DNA of 64,000 bases from NCBI RefSeq assembly GCF_030580865.1, contig NZ_JAUQSY010000002.1:372001-436000 (forward strand), read 5' to 3'. The stretch's first letter is position 1. The number at the start of each line of letters is the position of its first letter. The position numbers were made by a program, and so were the translations under genes. The notes below the pieces were generated by a model. It was not told the origin of the DNA, ran no database searches, and saw only the letters and a list, made by a program, of their open reading frames with translations. This DNA is from Hymenobacter aranciens (GTDB lineage: Bacteria > Bacteroidota > Bacteroidia > Cytophagales > Hymenobacteraceae). This document shows positions 25,056 to 33,242 of this stretch, in pieces.

Positions 25056-26450
25056 ATGAACGACAAGCAACACACCATCAAGGCTCCCGTGACCGTGCGC
25101 GGCATCGGGCTGCACACGGGCGTTGAGGCCACGATGACCTTTTGCCCGGCGCCCGTCAACCACGGTTTCAAGTTTCAGCGCATCGATTTGCCAGGCCAGC
25201 CCACCGTCGATGCCGACGTGGACAACGTGGTGGACCTCTCGCGCGGCACCACCATCGAGCAGAACGGCGCCCGCGTGAATACCGTGGAACACACTTTGGC
25301 CGCACTGGTAGGCTTGCAGCTTGATAATGTGCTCATTCAGCTCTCCGGCCCCGAGCCGCCCATCATGGATGGCTCCTCGGCCGAGTTCATTAAGGCCCTG
25401 CACACCGTGGGCATGGAAGAGCAGAACGCCCTGCGCAACTACTACGAAATCCCGGACACGATTCGCTATGTCGACAACGCCCGGGGCGTCGAAATCGCGG
25501 CCCTGCCCCTCTCCGACTACCGCCTCACGGTGATGGTGGACTACAACTCGCCGGTGCTTGGCTCCCAGCACGCTACGCTGGCTGATATCAACCAGTTTGA
25601 GGGCGAAATTGCCTCGTCGCGCACCTTCTGCTTCCTGCACGAGCTCGAATATCTCTACAAATCGAACCTTATTAAAGGTGGCGACTTGTCGAATGCCATC
25701 GTGGTGGTGGACCGCGTGGTGAGCGAAGACGAGCTCAGCGACCTGGCCACGATGCTGGGCAAGCCCCGCGTATCGGTGCGTAAGGAAGGCATTCTCAACA
25801 ACGTAGAGCTGCGCCACAAAAACGAGCCCGCCCGCCACAAGCTGCTCGACATGGTAGGCGACCTGGCCTTGGTCGGCCGCCCCCTGAAAGGGCAGATTCT
25901 GGCCGCCCGGCCGGGCCACGCGGCCAACGTGGCTTTCGCCAAGAAAATCAAGAAGCGCATGCTGGAAGAGCGCACCAACCCGGTGCCGCAATACGACCCC
26001 AACCGCGAGCCGGTGCTGGACGTGAACCAGATTATGGAGCTCCTGCCCCACCGCTACCCCTTCCTGCTGCTCGACAAGGTGATTCACCTCGACGACCAGG
26101 CTGTGACGGCGGTGAAAAACGTGACCATCAACGAGCCCTTTTTCCAGGGCCATTTCCCCGGCAACCCGGTGATGCCCGGGGTGTTGCAAATCGAGGCCAT
26201 GGCCCAGACCGGCGGCATCCTGGTGATGAACACCGTGCCCGACCCCGAAAATTACTGGCAGTATTTCCTGGGCATCGAAAACGCCCGCTTCCGCAAGCGG
26301 GTGCTGCCCGGCGACACGATAGTGTTTCACTGCCAGCTACTGGCGCCCATCAAGCGCGGCATCGCCAAGATGCGCGGCCAGGCTTTCGTGAACGGCAAAG
26401 TGGTGTGCGACGCCGAGATGAGCGCCGCCATCGTCCGCAAGGACGCTTAA
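25056..26450 (+). CDS. lpxC-fabZ: Bifunctional LpxC deacetylase / FabZ dehydratase
   Basis: 464 residues. Residues 1-300 are Lpx[19 protein letters not shown], the zinc ligand in [24 protein letters not shown], and the ligand region [20 protein letters not shown]. After a short linker ([12 protein letters not shown]), residues 320-464 are Fab[14 protein letters not shown] with the catalytic His and the active-site Glu in [16 protein letters not shown]. LpxC commits UDP-acyl-GlcNAc to lipid A; FabZ dehydrates beta-hydroxyacyl-ACP, so the fusion sits at the branch between lipid A and fatty acid synthesis. The fusion is typical of Bacteroidota. Confidence 0.96.
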   Translation: MNDKQHTIKAPVTVRGIGLHTGVEATMTFCPAPVNHGFKFQRIDLPGQPTVDADVDNVVDLSRGTTIEQNGARVNTVEHTLAALVGLQLDNVLIQLSGPEPPIMDGSSAEFIKALHTVGMEEQNALRNYYEIPDTIRYVDNARGVEIAALPLSDYRLTVMVDYNSPVLGSQHATLADINQFEGEIASSRTFCFLHELEYLYKSNLIKGGDLSNAIVVVDRVVSEDELSDLATMLGKPRVSVRKEGILNNVELRHKNEPARHKLLDMVGDLALVGRPLKGQILAARPGHAANVAFAKKIKKRMLEERTNPVPQYDPNREPVLDVNQIMELLPHRYPFLLLDKVIHLDDQAVTAVKNVTINEPFFQGHFPGNPVMPGVLQIEAMAQTGGILVMNTVPDPENYWQYFLGIENARFRKRVLPGDTIVFHCQLLAPIKRGIAKMRGQAFVNGKVVCDAEMSAAIVRKDA

Positions 26451-26456
26451 ATTTTA

Positions 26457-26552
26457 AGTTATGAGTTAGGAGTTATGAGTTATGAATTGGCAGCCTTGCT
26501 CTTGCGCCAACTTCAATTAACTCATAACTCCTAACTCAAAACTCATAACTCA
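26457..26552. repeat. Palindrome of AACTCATAACTCCTAACTC words before lpxA
   Basis: Left arm from 26457 (AGTTATGAGTTAGGAGTTAT) and right arm 26514-26552 (ending ACTCATAACTCA) are reverse complements with small gaps. The right arm ends eight bases before the lpxA ATG. The same word occurs, in frame, inside the E1 dehydrogenase gene at 54468. Confidence 0.82.
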
Positions 26553-26559
26553 CCCCAGA

Positions 26560-27366
26560 ATGATTTCCCCCCTTGCCTATATCCACCCCGATGCCCGCCT
26601 TGCGCCGGGGGTTTCCGTTGACCCGTTCACGACCATTGCTGCGGACGTGGAAATCGGGGAAGGCACCTGGATTGGGCCCAACGTGACCATCATGGATGGC
26701 GCGCGTATCGGGGCGCACTGCCAGATTTTTCCGGGCGCCGTGGTGGCGGGCATTCCGCAGGATTTGAAGTTTGCCGGCGAAAAAACCACTGCGCATGTGG
26801 GTGACCACACGGTGCTACGCGAGTACGTGACCGTGAACCGCGGCACCGTGGACCGCGGCGAAACCCGCGTGGGCGCGCACTGCCTGCTACAGGCCTACGT
26901 GCACGTGGCCCACGACTGCCTCATCGGCGATAACTGCGTGATTTCGGGCGCTACGCAGATTGCCGGGCACGTCACCATCGGCGACTGGGGCATCATCGGC
27001 GGCGGCACGCTGGTGCAGCAGTTTGTGAGTATCGGGGCGCACGCCTTCGTGGGTGGCGGCTCGCTGGTGCGCAAGGACGTGCCGCCCTACGTGAAGGCCG
27101 CCCGCGAGCCCCTCACCTACGCCGGCATCAACTCAGTGGGCCTACGCCGCCGGGGCTTTGGCGACGAGCAGGTGTACGCCATCCAGAACCTCTACCGCCT
27201 GTTGTACCTGGCCGGCCTGAACACCCAGGAAGCCCTGGCCCGCATTGAGGAGGAAGTGCCGGTATCGGCCGAGCGCGACTTTGCCACGGACTTCATCCGG
27301 GCGGCCAATCGGGGCATCATCAAAGGGCCCAGCAAGCGCAAGCGCGACGACGAAGAAGGAGAATAA
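26560..27366 (+). CDS. lpxA: Acyl-ACP:UDP-N-acetylglucosamine O-acyltransferase
   Basis: 268 residues. The left-handed beta helix begins MISPLAYIHPDARLAPGV and continues through the hexapeptide repeats, with the catalytic His in AYVHVAHDCLIGDNCVISG and GGGTLVQQFVSIGAHAFVGG. The C-terminal helical domain contains YAIQNLYRLLYLAGLN, then a Lys/Arg/Glu tail. It performs the first step of lipid A synthesis. It completes lpxD-lpxC/fabZ-lpxA. Confidence 0.95.
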   Translation: MISPLAYIHPDARLAPGVSVDPFTTIAADVEIGEGTWIGPNVTIMDGARIGAHCQIFPGAVVAGIPQDLKFAGEKTTAHVGDHTVLREYVTVNRGTVDRGETRVGAHCLLQAYVHVAHDCLIGDNCVISGATQIAGHVTIGDWGIIGGGTLVQQFVSIGAHAFVGGGSLVRKDVPPYVKAAREPLTYAGINSVGLRRRGFGDEQVYAIQNLYRLLYLAGLNTQEALARIEEEVPVSAERDFATDFIRAANRGIIKGPSKRKRDDEEGE

Positions 27367-27370
27367 CTGT

Positions 27371-27463
27371 ACAACGAACAATTGGCAATGAGCAACGAAC
27401 AATTAGGTTCGGACTGCTCACTGCTAGTTACTCATTGTTCATTGCTCATTGCCAATTGTTAAT
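27371..27463. repeat. Palindrome of AATTGGCAATGAGCAA words, overlaps next start codon
   Basis: Left arm 27371-27404 (ACAACGAACAATTGGCAATG) and right arm 27431-27463 (CTCATTGTTCATTGCTCATT and on) are reverse complements with small differences. The only start codons close to the ABC ATPase gene, TTG at 27435 and 27456, lie in the right arm. Same family as 29212-29352. Confidence 0.82.
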
Positions 27464-28091
27464 TGACGCCAACGGCCTGGGAAAACGCTTTCAGCGCGAC
27501 TGGATTTTCCGGGGGCTGACGCGGGCCTTCCGGCCAGGCAGCGCCACGGCCGTGCTCGGGCCGAACGGCGCCGGCAAAAGCACGCTATTGAATACCATTT
27601 CGGGTCAATTGCTGCCTACTGAAGGCACGTTAAGCTACTCGCTGGCTGGCCGCCCTGTGGCGGTAGAAGACGTGCCGCGCTACCTGGCTTACGCCGCGCC
27701 CTACCTGGAACTCCTGGAGGAGCTGACGCTGCTGGAGCTGCTGCGCTTTCACACCCGCTTCAAGCCCTTGCGGCCGGGCTGCACCATCGAGAGCCTCATC
27801 AGCATCATGTACCTGGAGCCGGCGCGGCAGCGGCTGGTGCGCGAGTTTTCGTCGGGCATGAAACAGCGGCTCAAGCTGGGCCTGGCCCTGTACGCCGATG
27901 CGCCGCTGTTGCTGCTCGATGAGCCGACAACTAACCTCGACGCCACTGGCGTGGCCTGGTACCAGGAACACGTGCGGGCCACCCGCGCCGGGCGCACCCT
28001 GTTGCTCAGCTCCAATGTGCCGGCCGAGTACGATTTCTGCGACGAGCAGCTGCTGGTGACGGATTTTCAGTCGGGGCCGAAGGAGCGCTAG
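27456..28091 (+). CDS. ABC transporter ATP-binding protein
   Basis: 211 residues when begun at TTG 27456 (then LIDANGLGKRF); TTG 27435 would add seven. Motifs: Walker A GPNGAGKSTLLNTISGQLL, signature FSSGMKQRLKLGLALYADAP, Walker B LLLLDEPTTNLD, and an H-loop-like position lost to SSNVPAEYDFCD, so the switch histidine appears to be missing. No permease is adjacent. It follows lpxA by 90 bases and is probably in the lpx transcript; in other Bacteroidota an ABC ATPase of this kind also follows lpxA. The substrate is unknown. Confidence 0.87.
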   Translation: MLIDANGLGKRFQRDWIFRGLTRAFRPGSATAVLGPNGAGKSTLLNTISGQLLPTEGTLSYSLAGRPVAVEDVPRYLAYAAPYLELLEELTLLELLRFHTRFKPLRPGCTIESLISIMYLEPARQRLVREFSSGMKQRLKLGLALYADAPLLLLDEPTTNLDATGVAWYQEHVRATRAGRTLLLSSNVPAEYDFCDEQLLVTDFQSGPKER

Positions 28092-28109
28092 GATTTGGCG
28101 GCAGGCGTG

Positions 28110-28117
28110 TATTTTTG
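28110..28117 (+). promoter_or_regulatory. Bacteroidota -7 box TATTTTTG
   Basis: Exact match, 21 bases before the Uma2 ATG at 28139. Start of transcription would be near 28122. Confidence 0.5.
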
Positions 28118-28138
28118 ATAAATGCAACTTGCAGTTTT

Positions 28139-28738
28139 ATGAGCGCACAACCTAACTACCGCCACTACATCACGGAAGAAGAATACTTAGCCGCTGAGCG
28201 TCAGGCTGAGTTCAAGAGCGAATACCTGAACGGTGAGGTTTTCGCGATGGCAGGAGCCAGCTATGAGCACAATCTGATTACCGGCAATCTGGTTACCAGC
28301 CTGAACAATCGTCTGGGCGACCGCAACTGCACTGTACAGGCTAACGACATGCGCCTTCAGGTTTCGGAAGCGGGGCTTTACACGTACCCGGATGTATCAG
28401 TGGTGTGCGGCGAACCACAGTTTCGGGACAAGGCCTACCTTGACACCCTTCTGAATCCGGTGGTACTGGTAGAAGTAATGTCGCGTAGCACTAAAGGATT
28501 TGACCGGGCTGGGAAACTTCAATTTTATCGCAGCATTCCCAGCTTGCGGCACTACTTGCTGGTAGCTAGCAACGCCGTTAACGTGATGAGTTACTCCCGG
28601 CTTGAGGACGATATCTGGCGCATTGCGGACTATACCGGGTTAACCGACCTCATCCCCCTCACGGCCCTCGACCTGGAGCTTCCCGTGGCCGAAATCTACC
28701 GCAAGGTGCCCCTGCCCGAACGCTCCGCCCAAGCCTGA
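28139..28738 (+). CDS. Uma2 family (DUF820) PD-(D/E)XK-like endonuclease
   Basis: 199 residues from ATG 28139. The family pattern is clear: YITEEEYLAAERQAEFKSEY, LNGEVFAMAGASYEHNLI, MRLQVSEAGLYTYPDVSVVC, VLVEVMSRSTKGFDRAGKL and FYRSIPSLRHYLLV. D, E and K of TYPDVSV and VLVEVMS with the KLQFY segment fit the restriction-endonuclease-like core. The family is abundant in cyanobacteria and Bacteroidota, and its role is uncertain. It has its own promoter and is AT-richer than the lpx genes. Confidence 0.85.
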   Translation: MSAQPNYRHYITEEEYLAAERQAEFKSEYLNGEVFAMAGASYEHNLITGNLVTSLNNRLGDRNCTVQANDMRLQVSEAGLYTYPDVSVVCGEPQFRDKAYLDTLLNPVVLVEVMSRSTKGFDRAGKLQFYRSIPSLRHYLLVASNAVNVMSYSRLEDDIWRIADYTGLTDLIPLTALDLELPVAEIYRKVPLPERSAQA

Positions 28739-28790
28739 TTTGTATCAAAAAAAACCGGCCGCGCACTTAACCCAACTCCGCGCCGCCGCG

Positions 28791-28798
28791 TATCTTCG
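28791..28798 (+). promoter_or_regulatory. Near-match -7 box TATCTTCG
   Basis: One base off TAnnTTTG, 48 bases before the ATG at 28847. Confidence 0.35.
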
Positions 28799-28846
28799 CC
28801 GCCTACTTCATCCCTTGTTTCACCCAACTATTTTACCGCCCCGGCC

Positions 28847-29209
28847 ATGAAAAGCTACGACGACCTGGACGACGACCTGCTCGACGACGACGATAACCTG
28901 GACTCCTACGCCAGCAAAGGCGGCGCCAAAGCCGCTGGCAACGAAGAAGAACGACTCTCGGCCAAATACGCCGACTACCTCATGTGGCGCGACACCGGCT
29001 CGAGCCACGACGAAGCCCTCGACCTAGCCAGCATGAGCGAGGAAGAATTCACGGCCGCCGAAGCCGCCGAAGCGGACTCCGACCGCGGCGGTTTCACCTC
29101 GCTCGACGACGATGACGATTTCGGCGACGACGATGAGGACGACGATAGCTACGGCGGCAGTTCGCGCGGCGGCGGCCGCCGCAGCAGCTTCGACGATGAC
29201 GACTATTAA
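28847..29209 (+). CDS. Small highly acidic low-complexity protein
   Basis: 120 residues. Both ends are strings of Asp (DLDDDLLDDDD near the start; DDDDDFGDDDEDDD near 95), with a more ordered centre (EERLSAKYADYLMWRDTG, SSHDEALDLASMSEEEF). A Gly/Ser/Arg patch (GGSSRGGGRRSS) precedes the acidic C-terminal end. The centre could be a short helical hairpin that binds a partner. It has its own near-consensus promoter and a terminator, so it is probably a real gene. I do not know its function. Confidence 0.68.
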   Translation: MKSYDDLDDDLLDDDDNLDSYASKGGAKAAGNEEERLSAKYADYLMWRDTGSSHDEALDLASMSEEEFTAAEAAEADSDRGGFTSLDDDDDFGDDDEDDDSYGGSSRGGGRRSSFDDDDY

Positions 29210-29211
29210 GC

Positions 29212-29352
29212 TCAATGAACAATTGGCAATGAGCAATTAATTGTTCAGCCATTGCTGCTCACAGAAAAGGCCTTTCTTCCGAAAGGCCTTTTTTAGTGTG
29301 CTACTTCATGGCAACAGACAATTGTTAATTGCTCATTGCCAATTGTTCATTG
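29212..29352. repeat. Long palindrome enclosing an intrinsic terminator
   Basis: Left arm 29212-29245 (CAATGAACAATTGGCAATGA and on) and right arm 29319-29352 are near-perfect reverse complements. Between them lies the terminator 29265-29292. The DUF4197 stop follows the right arm. Same word family as 27371-27463. Confidence 0.85.
29265..29292. terminator. Bidirectional intrinsic terminator
   Basis: AAAGGCCTTTC, loop TTCC, GAAAGGCCTTTT, followed by TTAGT; on the opposite strand the stem is followed by TTTTCTG. It separates the convergent acidic-protein and DUF4197 genes. Confidence 0.82.
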
Positions 29353-29361
29353 TTTATTGAA

Positions 29362-30231
29362 TTAGCCTTTGAACCCAAATACGCGCTTGAGAATCTCGGA
29401 AGTGCGGGCCGCCGGGTTTTTGCGGATTTTAGCTTCCTCATTGGCCAGCAGCACGAACAGGCCGTCAACGGCTTTCTGGGTGGTGTAAGCCGAGAGGTCG
29501 GTTTGCACGGGCGTCATCAGCGGGATGCGGTTGTACTGGCTGGTCATCTTCTTGTAGGCACTGCCGGCGCCCACCTGGTCGATGGCGGCGGTGATGTCGG
29601 GCTTGAAGGCGGTTACCAGCTGGGCCTCGGTGGCTTTGCGCAGAAACTGGGTGGCCGCATCGGTGCTGCTGCTGGTCACGAGCGAGAGGGCATCGGTGAG
29701 GCTGATGTGGGCCAGGGCGTTGAGGAAAATATCCTTGGCCTTGGGAGCGGCGGCTTCGGCGGCGCGGTTGAGCTGGGTTTCGAAGGTTTCGATAAGTGTA
29801 GGCATGCCGGGGAATTTGCTCAGGGTGGCTTTCATGAGCATGGCATCCTCGGGCCAGGGAATGTGGATGTCGTCGTTGAGGTTGAAGCCGTCGGGCTCGG
29901 AGGCAAATTCGACGGCTTTGGTGATGCCCTTGGTGAGGGCTTCCTTGATGCCGCTGGCGGCTTCGGTTTGGGTGAGGGGCTTGGCGGCGGCGGCCGCTGC
30001 GGCAGCCGCAGTGGCTTTATCGGCCGCGGCTTTTTCGGCGGCAGCCTTGGCGGCCGCAGTTTTAGCGGCGGCCGCTTTGGCAGCGGCGGCTTTTTGGGCG
30101 GCGGTGGTGGTTTTGGTGGTGGTGGTGGTTTTCTTGGTGGTGGTAGTTTTCTTGGTCTGGGCCTGGGCGGCGGGGGTGCTGGCGGCCAGCAAACCAGTGA
30201 ACAAAAGCGCCGAAGCGAGGCGGGTAAACAT
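29362..30231 (-). CDS. DUF4197 domain-containing exported protein with Ala/Lys/Thr linker
   Basis: 289 residues from ATG 30231 (MFTRLASALLFTGLLAASTP, a signal peptide cleaved after AQA). Residues 25-80 are low complexity: first KKTTTTKKTTTTTKTTT, then alanine with Lys. The rest is DUF4197: ASGIKEALTKGITKAVEF, IHIPWPEDAMLMKATLSKFP, AAPKAKDIFLNALAHISLTD, and FKPDITAAIDQVGAGSAYKK. The domain is widespread in Gram-negatives and of unknown function. The long linker is absent from most relatives and resembles a spacer between the signal peptide and folded domain. It is divergent from cinA. Confidence 0.83.
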   Translation of the reverse strand: MFTRLASALLFTGLLAASTPAAQAQTKKTTTTKKTTTTTKTTTAAQKAAAAKAAAAKTAAAKAAAEKAAADKATAAAAAAAAAKPLTQTEAASGIKEALTKGITKAVEFASEPDGFNLNDDIHIPWPEDAMLMKATLSKFPGMPTLIETFETQLNRAAEAAAPKAKDIFLNALAHISLTDALSLVTSSSTDAATQFLRKATEAQLVTAFKPDITAAIDQVGAGSAYKKMTSQYNRIPLMTPVQTDLSAYTTQKAVDGLFVLLANEEAKIRKNPAARTSEILKRVFGFKG

Positions 30232-30338
30232 GGAAAAACGACTGCGGCGGGAAAACCGGATGGCCCCTGTGGCTGTCCTATGGGCCGCCGCGTGTGCAAT
30301 TTGTACACAATTTTGCTGCCATTCCAACTTTTCCCGCC

Positions 30339-31592
30339 ATGCCCTCCCCTCCCGACGTTGAAATCATGACCATTGGCGACGAGCTGCTCTACGGGCAGGT
30401 CGTCGATACCAACTCCGCCTTCATGGGCCAGGAGCTGGCCAAAATAGGCCTGCGGGTGCGCCAAATCAGCTCCGTAAGCGACCGGGCCGACGAGATTGTA
30501 GCTGCCCTCGACCAGGCCCGGCAGCGGGCGCAGGTGGTGCTCATCACCGGCGGCCTCGGCCCCACCAAAGATGATTTGACCAAGCACGTACTGGCCCGCT
30601 ATTTCGGCAGCGAGCTGGTGATGCACGAGCCCACCCTGGCGCACGTCACCGAGTTCTTCCGCAAGTTCAACCGGCCCATGCTCGACGTGAACCGCCAGCA
30701 GGCGCTGGTGCCGGCCGCCTGCGAGGTGCTCTTCAACGCCGTGGGCACGGCCCCCGGCATGTGGTTCGAAGACCAGGGCACCGTATTCGTGAGCATGCCC
30801 GGCGTGCCCTTCGAGATGAAAAAGCTCATGCTCGACCACGTATTGCCGCGCCTGCAAAGCCGCTTCGAGCTGGCCCCCATCGAGCACGTGGTAGTAATGA
30901 CCGTGGGCCTCGGCGAAAGCTTCCTGGCCGAAAAAATCGCCGACTGGGAAAACGCCCTGCCCGCCAACGTCAAGCTAGCCTACCTGCCCACCCTGGGCAG
31001 CGTGCGTCTGCGCCTCACCGGCACCCAGGACGGCCGCCCCGACCTGCGCCCCCGCATGCTGGCCCTGCTGCCCGCTCTTCGCGAGCACATCGGCGACTAC
31101 ATCTTCGCCGAGGAAGAAACGAGCCTCGAAGCGGCCATTGGCCGGCTACTGCTCGACAAAACCCTCACCCTGGGCACCGCCGAAAGCTGCACCGGCGGCC
31201 TGGTAGCCCAGCGCATCACTAGCGTGGCGGGTGCCTCGGCCTACTTCCTGGGTGGCGTAGTGGCCTATTCCAATGGGTTGAAAACCCAGCTGCTGGGCGT
31301 GCGCGAGGAAACGCTGGCCGCCCACGGCGCCGTGAGCGAAGCAGCCGTGCGCGAGATGGCTGAGGGTACCCGCGCCCGCCTGGGCGTGGCGGTGGCCGTG
31401 GCTACCAGCGGCATCGCCGGCCCCGGCGGCGGCACGCCTACCAAGCCAGTGGGCACCATGTGGCTGGCCTGCGCCACGCCCGGCGGTACCGTTACCCGAC
31501 AAATCAATTTCGACCGGGGCCGCGACCTGAACGTGAGCTACACCGCCCAAAGCACGCTGGCGCTGCTGTGGCAGCAGTTGCGGGCGCTGTAG
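30339..31592 (+). CDS. cinA: CinA family competence/damage-inducible protein, nicotinamide-nucleotide amidase
   Basis: 417 residues from ATG 30339, the normal length. The N-terminal molybdopterin-binding-like (COG1058) domain has IMTIGDELLYGQVVDTNSAF, LITGGLGPTKDDLTK, and GTAPGMWFEDQG. The C-terminal amidase domain has TAESCTGGLVAQRITSVAGA, GGVVAYSNGLKTQLLGV and TSGIAGPGGGTPTKPVGTMW. It removes the amide of NMN and/or hydrolyses ADP-ribose for NAD recycling. It is followed by two unrelated palindromes. Confidence 0.93.
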   Translation: MPSPPDVEIMTIGDELLYGQVVDTNSAFMGQELAKIGLRVRQISSVSDRADEIVAALDQARQRAQVVLITGGLGPTKDDLTKHVLARYFGSELVMHEPTLAHVTEFFRKFNRPMLDVNRQQALVPAACEVLFNAVGTAPGMWFEDQGTVFVSMPGVPFEMKKLMLDHVLPRLQSRFELAPIEHVVVMTVGLGESFLAEKIADWENALPANVKLAYLPTLGSVRLRLTGTQDGRPDLRPRMLALLPALREHIGDYIFAEEETSLEAAIGRLLLDKTLTLGTAESCTGGLVAQRITSVAGASAYFLGGVVAYSNGLKTQLLGVREETLAAHGAVSEAAVREMAEGTRARLGVAVAVATSGIAGPGGGTPTKPVGTMWLACATPGGTVTRQINFDRGRDLNVSYTAQSTLALLWQQLRAL

Positions 31593-31593
31593 C

Positions 31594-31670
31594 GACGCAA
31601 TAGTTGGAGTCTCGTCGTTTGGACGCTTTGAACCAGACGGCGCGAACGACGAGACTCCAACTATTGCGTC
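31594..31670. repeat. Perfect 26-bp inverted repeat
   Basis: 31594-31619 (GACGCAATAGTTGGAGTCTC + GTCGTT) is the exact reverse complement of 31645-31670, with a 25-base loop. It begins one base after the cinA stop and may act as a terminator; there is no T-tract. Confidence 0.85.
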
Positions 31671-31684
31671 TCTACGTCATTATC

Positions 31685-31756
31685 CGACGGACGAAGGGCC
31701 GGGCGGCGGGATACCAAGCACTGCTTGGCGCCCCGCTGCCCGGCCCTTCGTCCGTT
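31685..31756. repeat. Second, unrelated palindrome after cinA
   Basis: Arms around ACGGACGAAGGGCCGGGC (31687-31704) and its complement (to 31755) pair over at least 18 exact bases, extended by GGCGGG/CCCGCT. The 20-base centre contains a further palindrome, CCAAGCA-C-TGCTTGG, so the whole 72 bases could fold. Confidence 0.83.
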
Positions 31757-32038
31757 AAGCCAACCCGTTCAACGGGCTTTTCTGGTCGCCTCGCCGCCGT
31801 TCATATCCTCTTAATGTTCATGAAGGCAGTTTTGCAGCACCAAAGCATGCAAAAGAAAGGTAGCAGTGTCCGTCGGCCCACTCGGGGCCAGCAGCCCGGA
31901 AGCGGGGATGACGCTCGCTTTCCGGTAGCCCAGCGGGGCTTTTGCGGCTTGCGTGGCGGCGGGCGAACGCGCCCGGCCAGCCCTTCCACCACCAGCTCTG
32001 TGATTGTTCACGCGCCCGTCGGGGTGCTTAAATCGACT
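31757..32038. other. Spacer upstream of the RND operon
   Basis: 282 bases with no convincing gene. It opens with a small hairpin (CCCGTTCAACGGG, 31768-31780). A CAGTTTTG sequence, one base off the -7 consensus, lies near 31826. The frame of the downstream adaptor gene is open through this spacer, but the coded residues do not look like a protein N-terminus. Confidence 0.5.
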
Positions 32039-33124
32039 ATGAAAAACACGTTCGTGCTCCTGGCGCTGAGCAGCTTGTACTTCGCGACGAGCTGCTCCGG
32101 CAAGAAAGAGGCTAAAGAGGAGAAGCAGAAGTTTCTGGTGACCAGCCCGCTCCAGAAAGACACCACCATCACCAAGGAGTACGTGTCGCAGATTCACTCC
32201 ATCCAGCACATCGAGATGCGGGCGCTGGAAAAGGGCTACCTGCAGCGAATATTCGTGGACGAAGGCCAGGTGGTGAAGCAGGGCCAGCTCATGTTCCAGA
32301 TTATGCCGCTCATCTACCAGGCCGAGCTGCAAAAGTCGAAGGCCGAGGCTGATTACGTGGACATCGAGTACCAGAACACCAAGAAGCTGGCCGATAAAAA
32401 CGTGGTATCGGCCAACGAGCTGGCGCTGGCCAATGCCAAGCTGAACAAGGCCAAGGCCGAGGTCAACCTGGCCCAGACGCACCTCGAATTCACCACCATC
32501 CGCGCCCCGTTCAGCGGCATCATGGACCACTTTCAGGCCCGGCTGGGGAGCCTGGTGGACGAAGGCGACCTGCTGACCACGCTCTCCGACAACAGCAAAA
32601 TGTGGGTCTATTTCAACGTGCCCGAGGCCGAGTACCTCACCTATAAGGAGCACCTGAAAGCCACCGACGGCCCGCAGCGGGTGCAGCTGCTGATGGCTAA
32701 CAACGAGCTATTTCCGCACCCCGGCCTGGTAAAAACCATCGAGGCTGACTTCAACAACGAAACCGGCAACATTGCCTTCCGCGCCACCTTCCCCAACCCC
32801 GACGGCCTGCTGCGCAACGGCGAAACCGGCAGCATCCTGATGACGGTGCCGCTGCGCAAGGCCATCCTCATCCCCCAGAAGGCCACCTTCGAGATTCTGG
32901 AGAAGAAGTTTGTGTACGTGGTAGATAACAAGAACCGGGTACACCAGCGCGAAATCACCATCGCCTCGGAAATGCCCGACCTCTACGCCGTTCGCACCGG
33001 CCTGAAGGCCGACGAGAAAATCCTACTCGAAGGCATCCGCAAGGTGAAGGACGGCGACGACATCGCCTTCAACTACGAGGCGCCGAAGAAGGTGCTGGCC
33101 AATCTGAAGGTATACAGCGAATAG
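32039..33124 (+). CDS. RND efflux periplasmic adaptor (membrane fusion lipoprotein)
   Basis: 361 residues from ATG 32039. The lipoprotein signal is MKNTFVLLALSSLYFATSC, with the lipid Cys at about residue 19. HlyD-type features: LEKGYLQRIFVDEGQVVKQG (lipoyl), a coiled-coil hairpin (AELQKSKAEADYVDIEYQ to ANAKLNKAKAEVNLAQT), TTIRAPFSGIMDHFQARLGS, and a beta-barrel with FNVPEAEYLTYKEHLK. It is the first gene of an adaptor-permease-outer membrane factor operon for multidrug or solvent efflux. A palindrome separates it from the permease. Confidence 0.92.
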   Translation: MKNTFVLLALSSLYFATSCSGKKEAKEEKQKFLVTSPLQKDTTITKEYVSQIHSIQHIEMRALEKGYLQRIFVDEGQVVKQGQLMFQIMPLIYQAELQKSKAEADYVDIEYQNTKKLADKNVVSANELALANAKLNKAKAEVNLAQTHLEFTTIRAPFSGIMDHFQARLGSLVDEGDLLTTLSDNSKMWVYFNVPEAEYLTYKEHLKATDGPQRVQLLMANNELFPHPGLVKTIEADFNNETGNIAFRATFPNPDGLLRNGETGSILMTVPLRKAILIPQKATFEILEKKFVYVVDNKNRVHQREITIASEMPDLYAVRTGLKADEKILLEGIRKVKDGDDIAFNYEAPKKVLANLKVYSE

Positions 33125-33129
33125 GTTTT

Positions 33130-33237
33130 TAATGGTTAATGATTAATGGTTAGTGGTTAATAAGCCTGTCTCATCAACCACCAACCTGCGCCACCCTGCC
33201 GTTCATTAACCATTAATCATTAACCACTAACCATTAA
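33130..33237. repeat. Palindrome of GGTTAATGATTAATGG words between adaptor and permease
   Basis: Left arm 33130-33161 (TAATGGTTAATGATTAATGG and on) and right arm 33204-33237 are reverse complements. The right arm ends five bases before the GTG of the permease gene. Same family as 62543-62607. Confidence 0.83.
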
Positions 33238-33242
33238 TTTCC

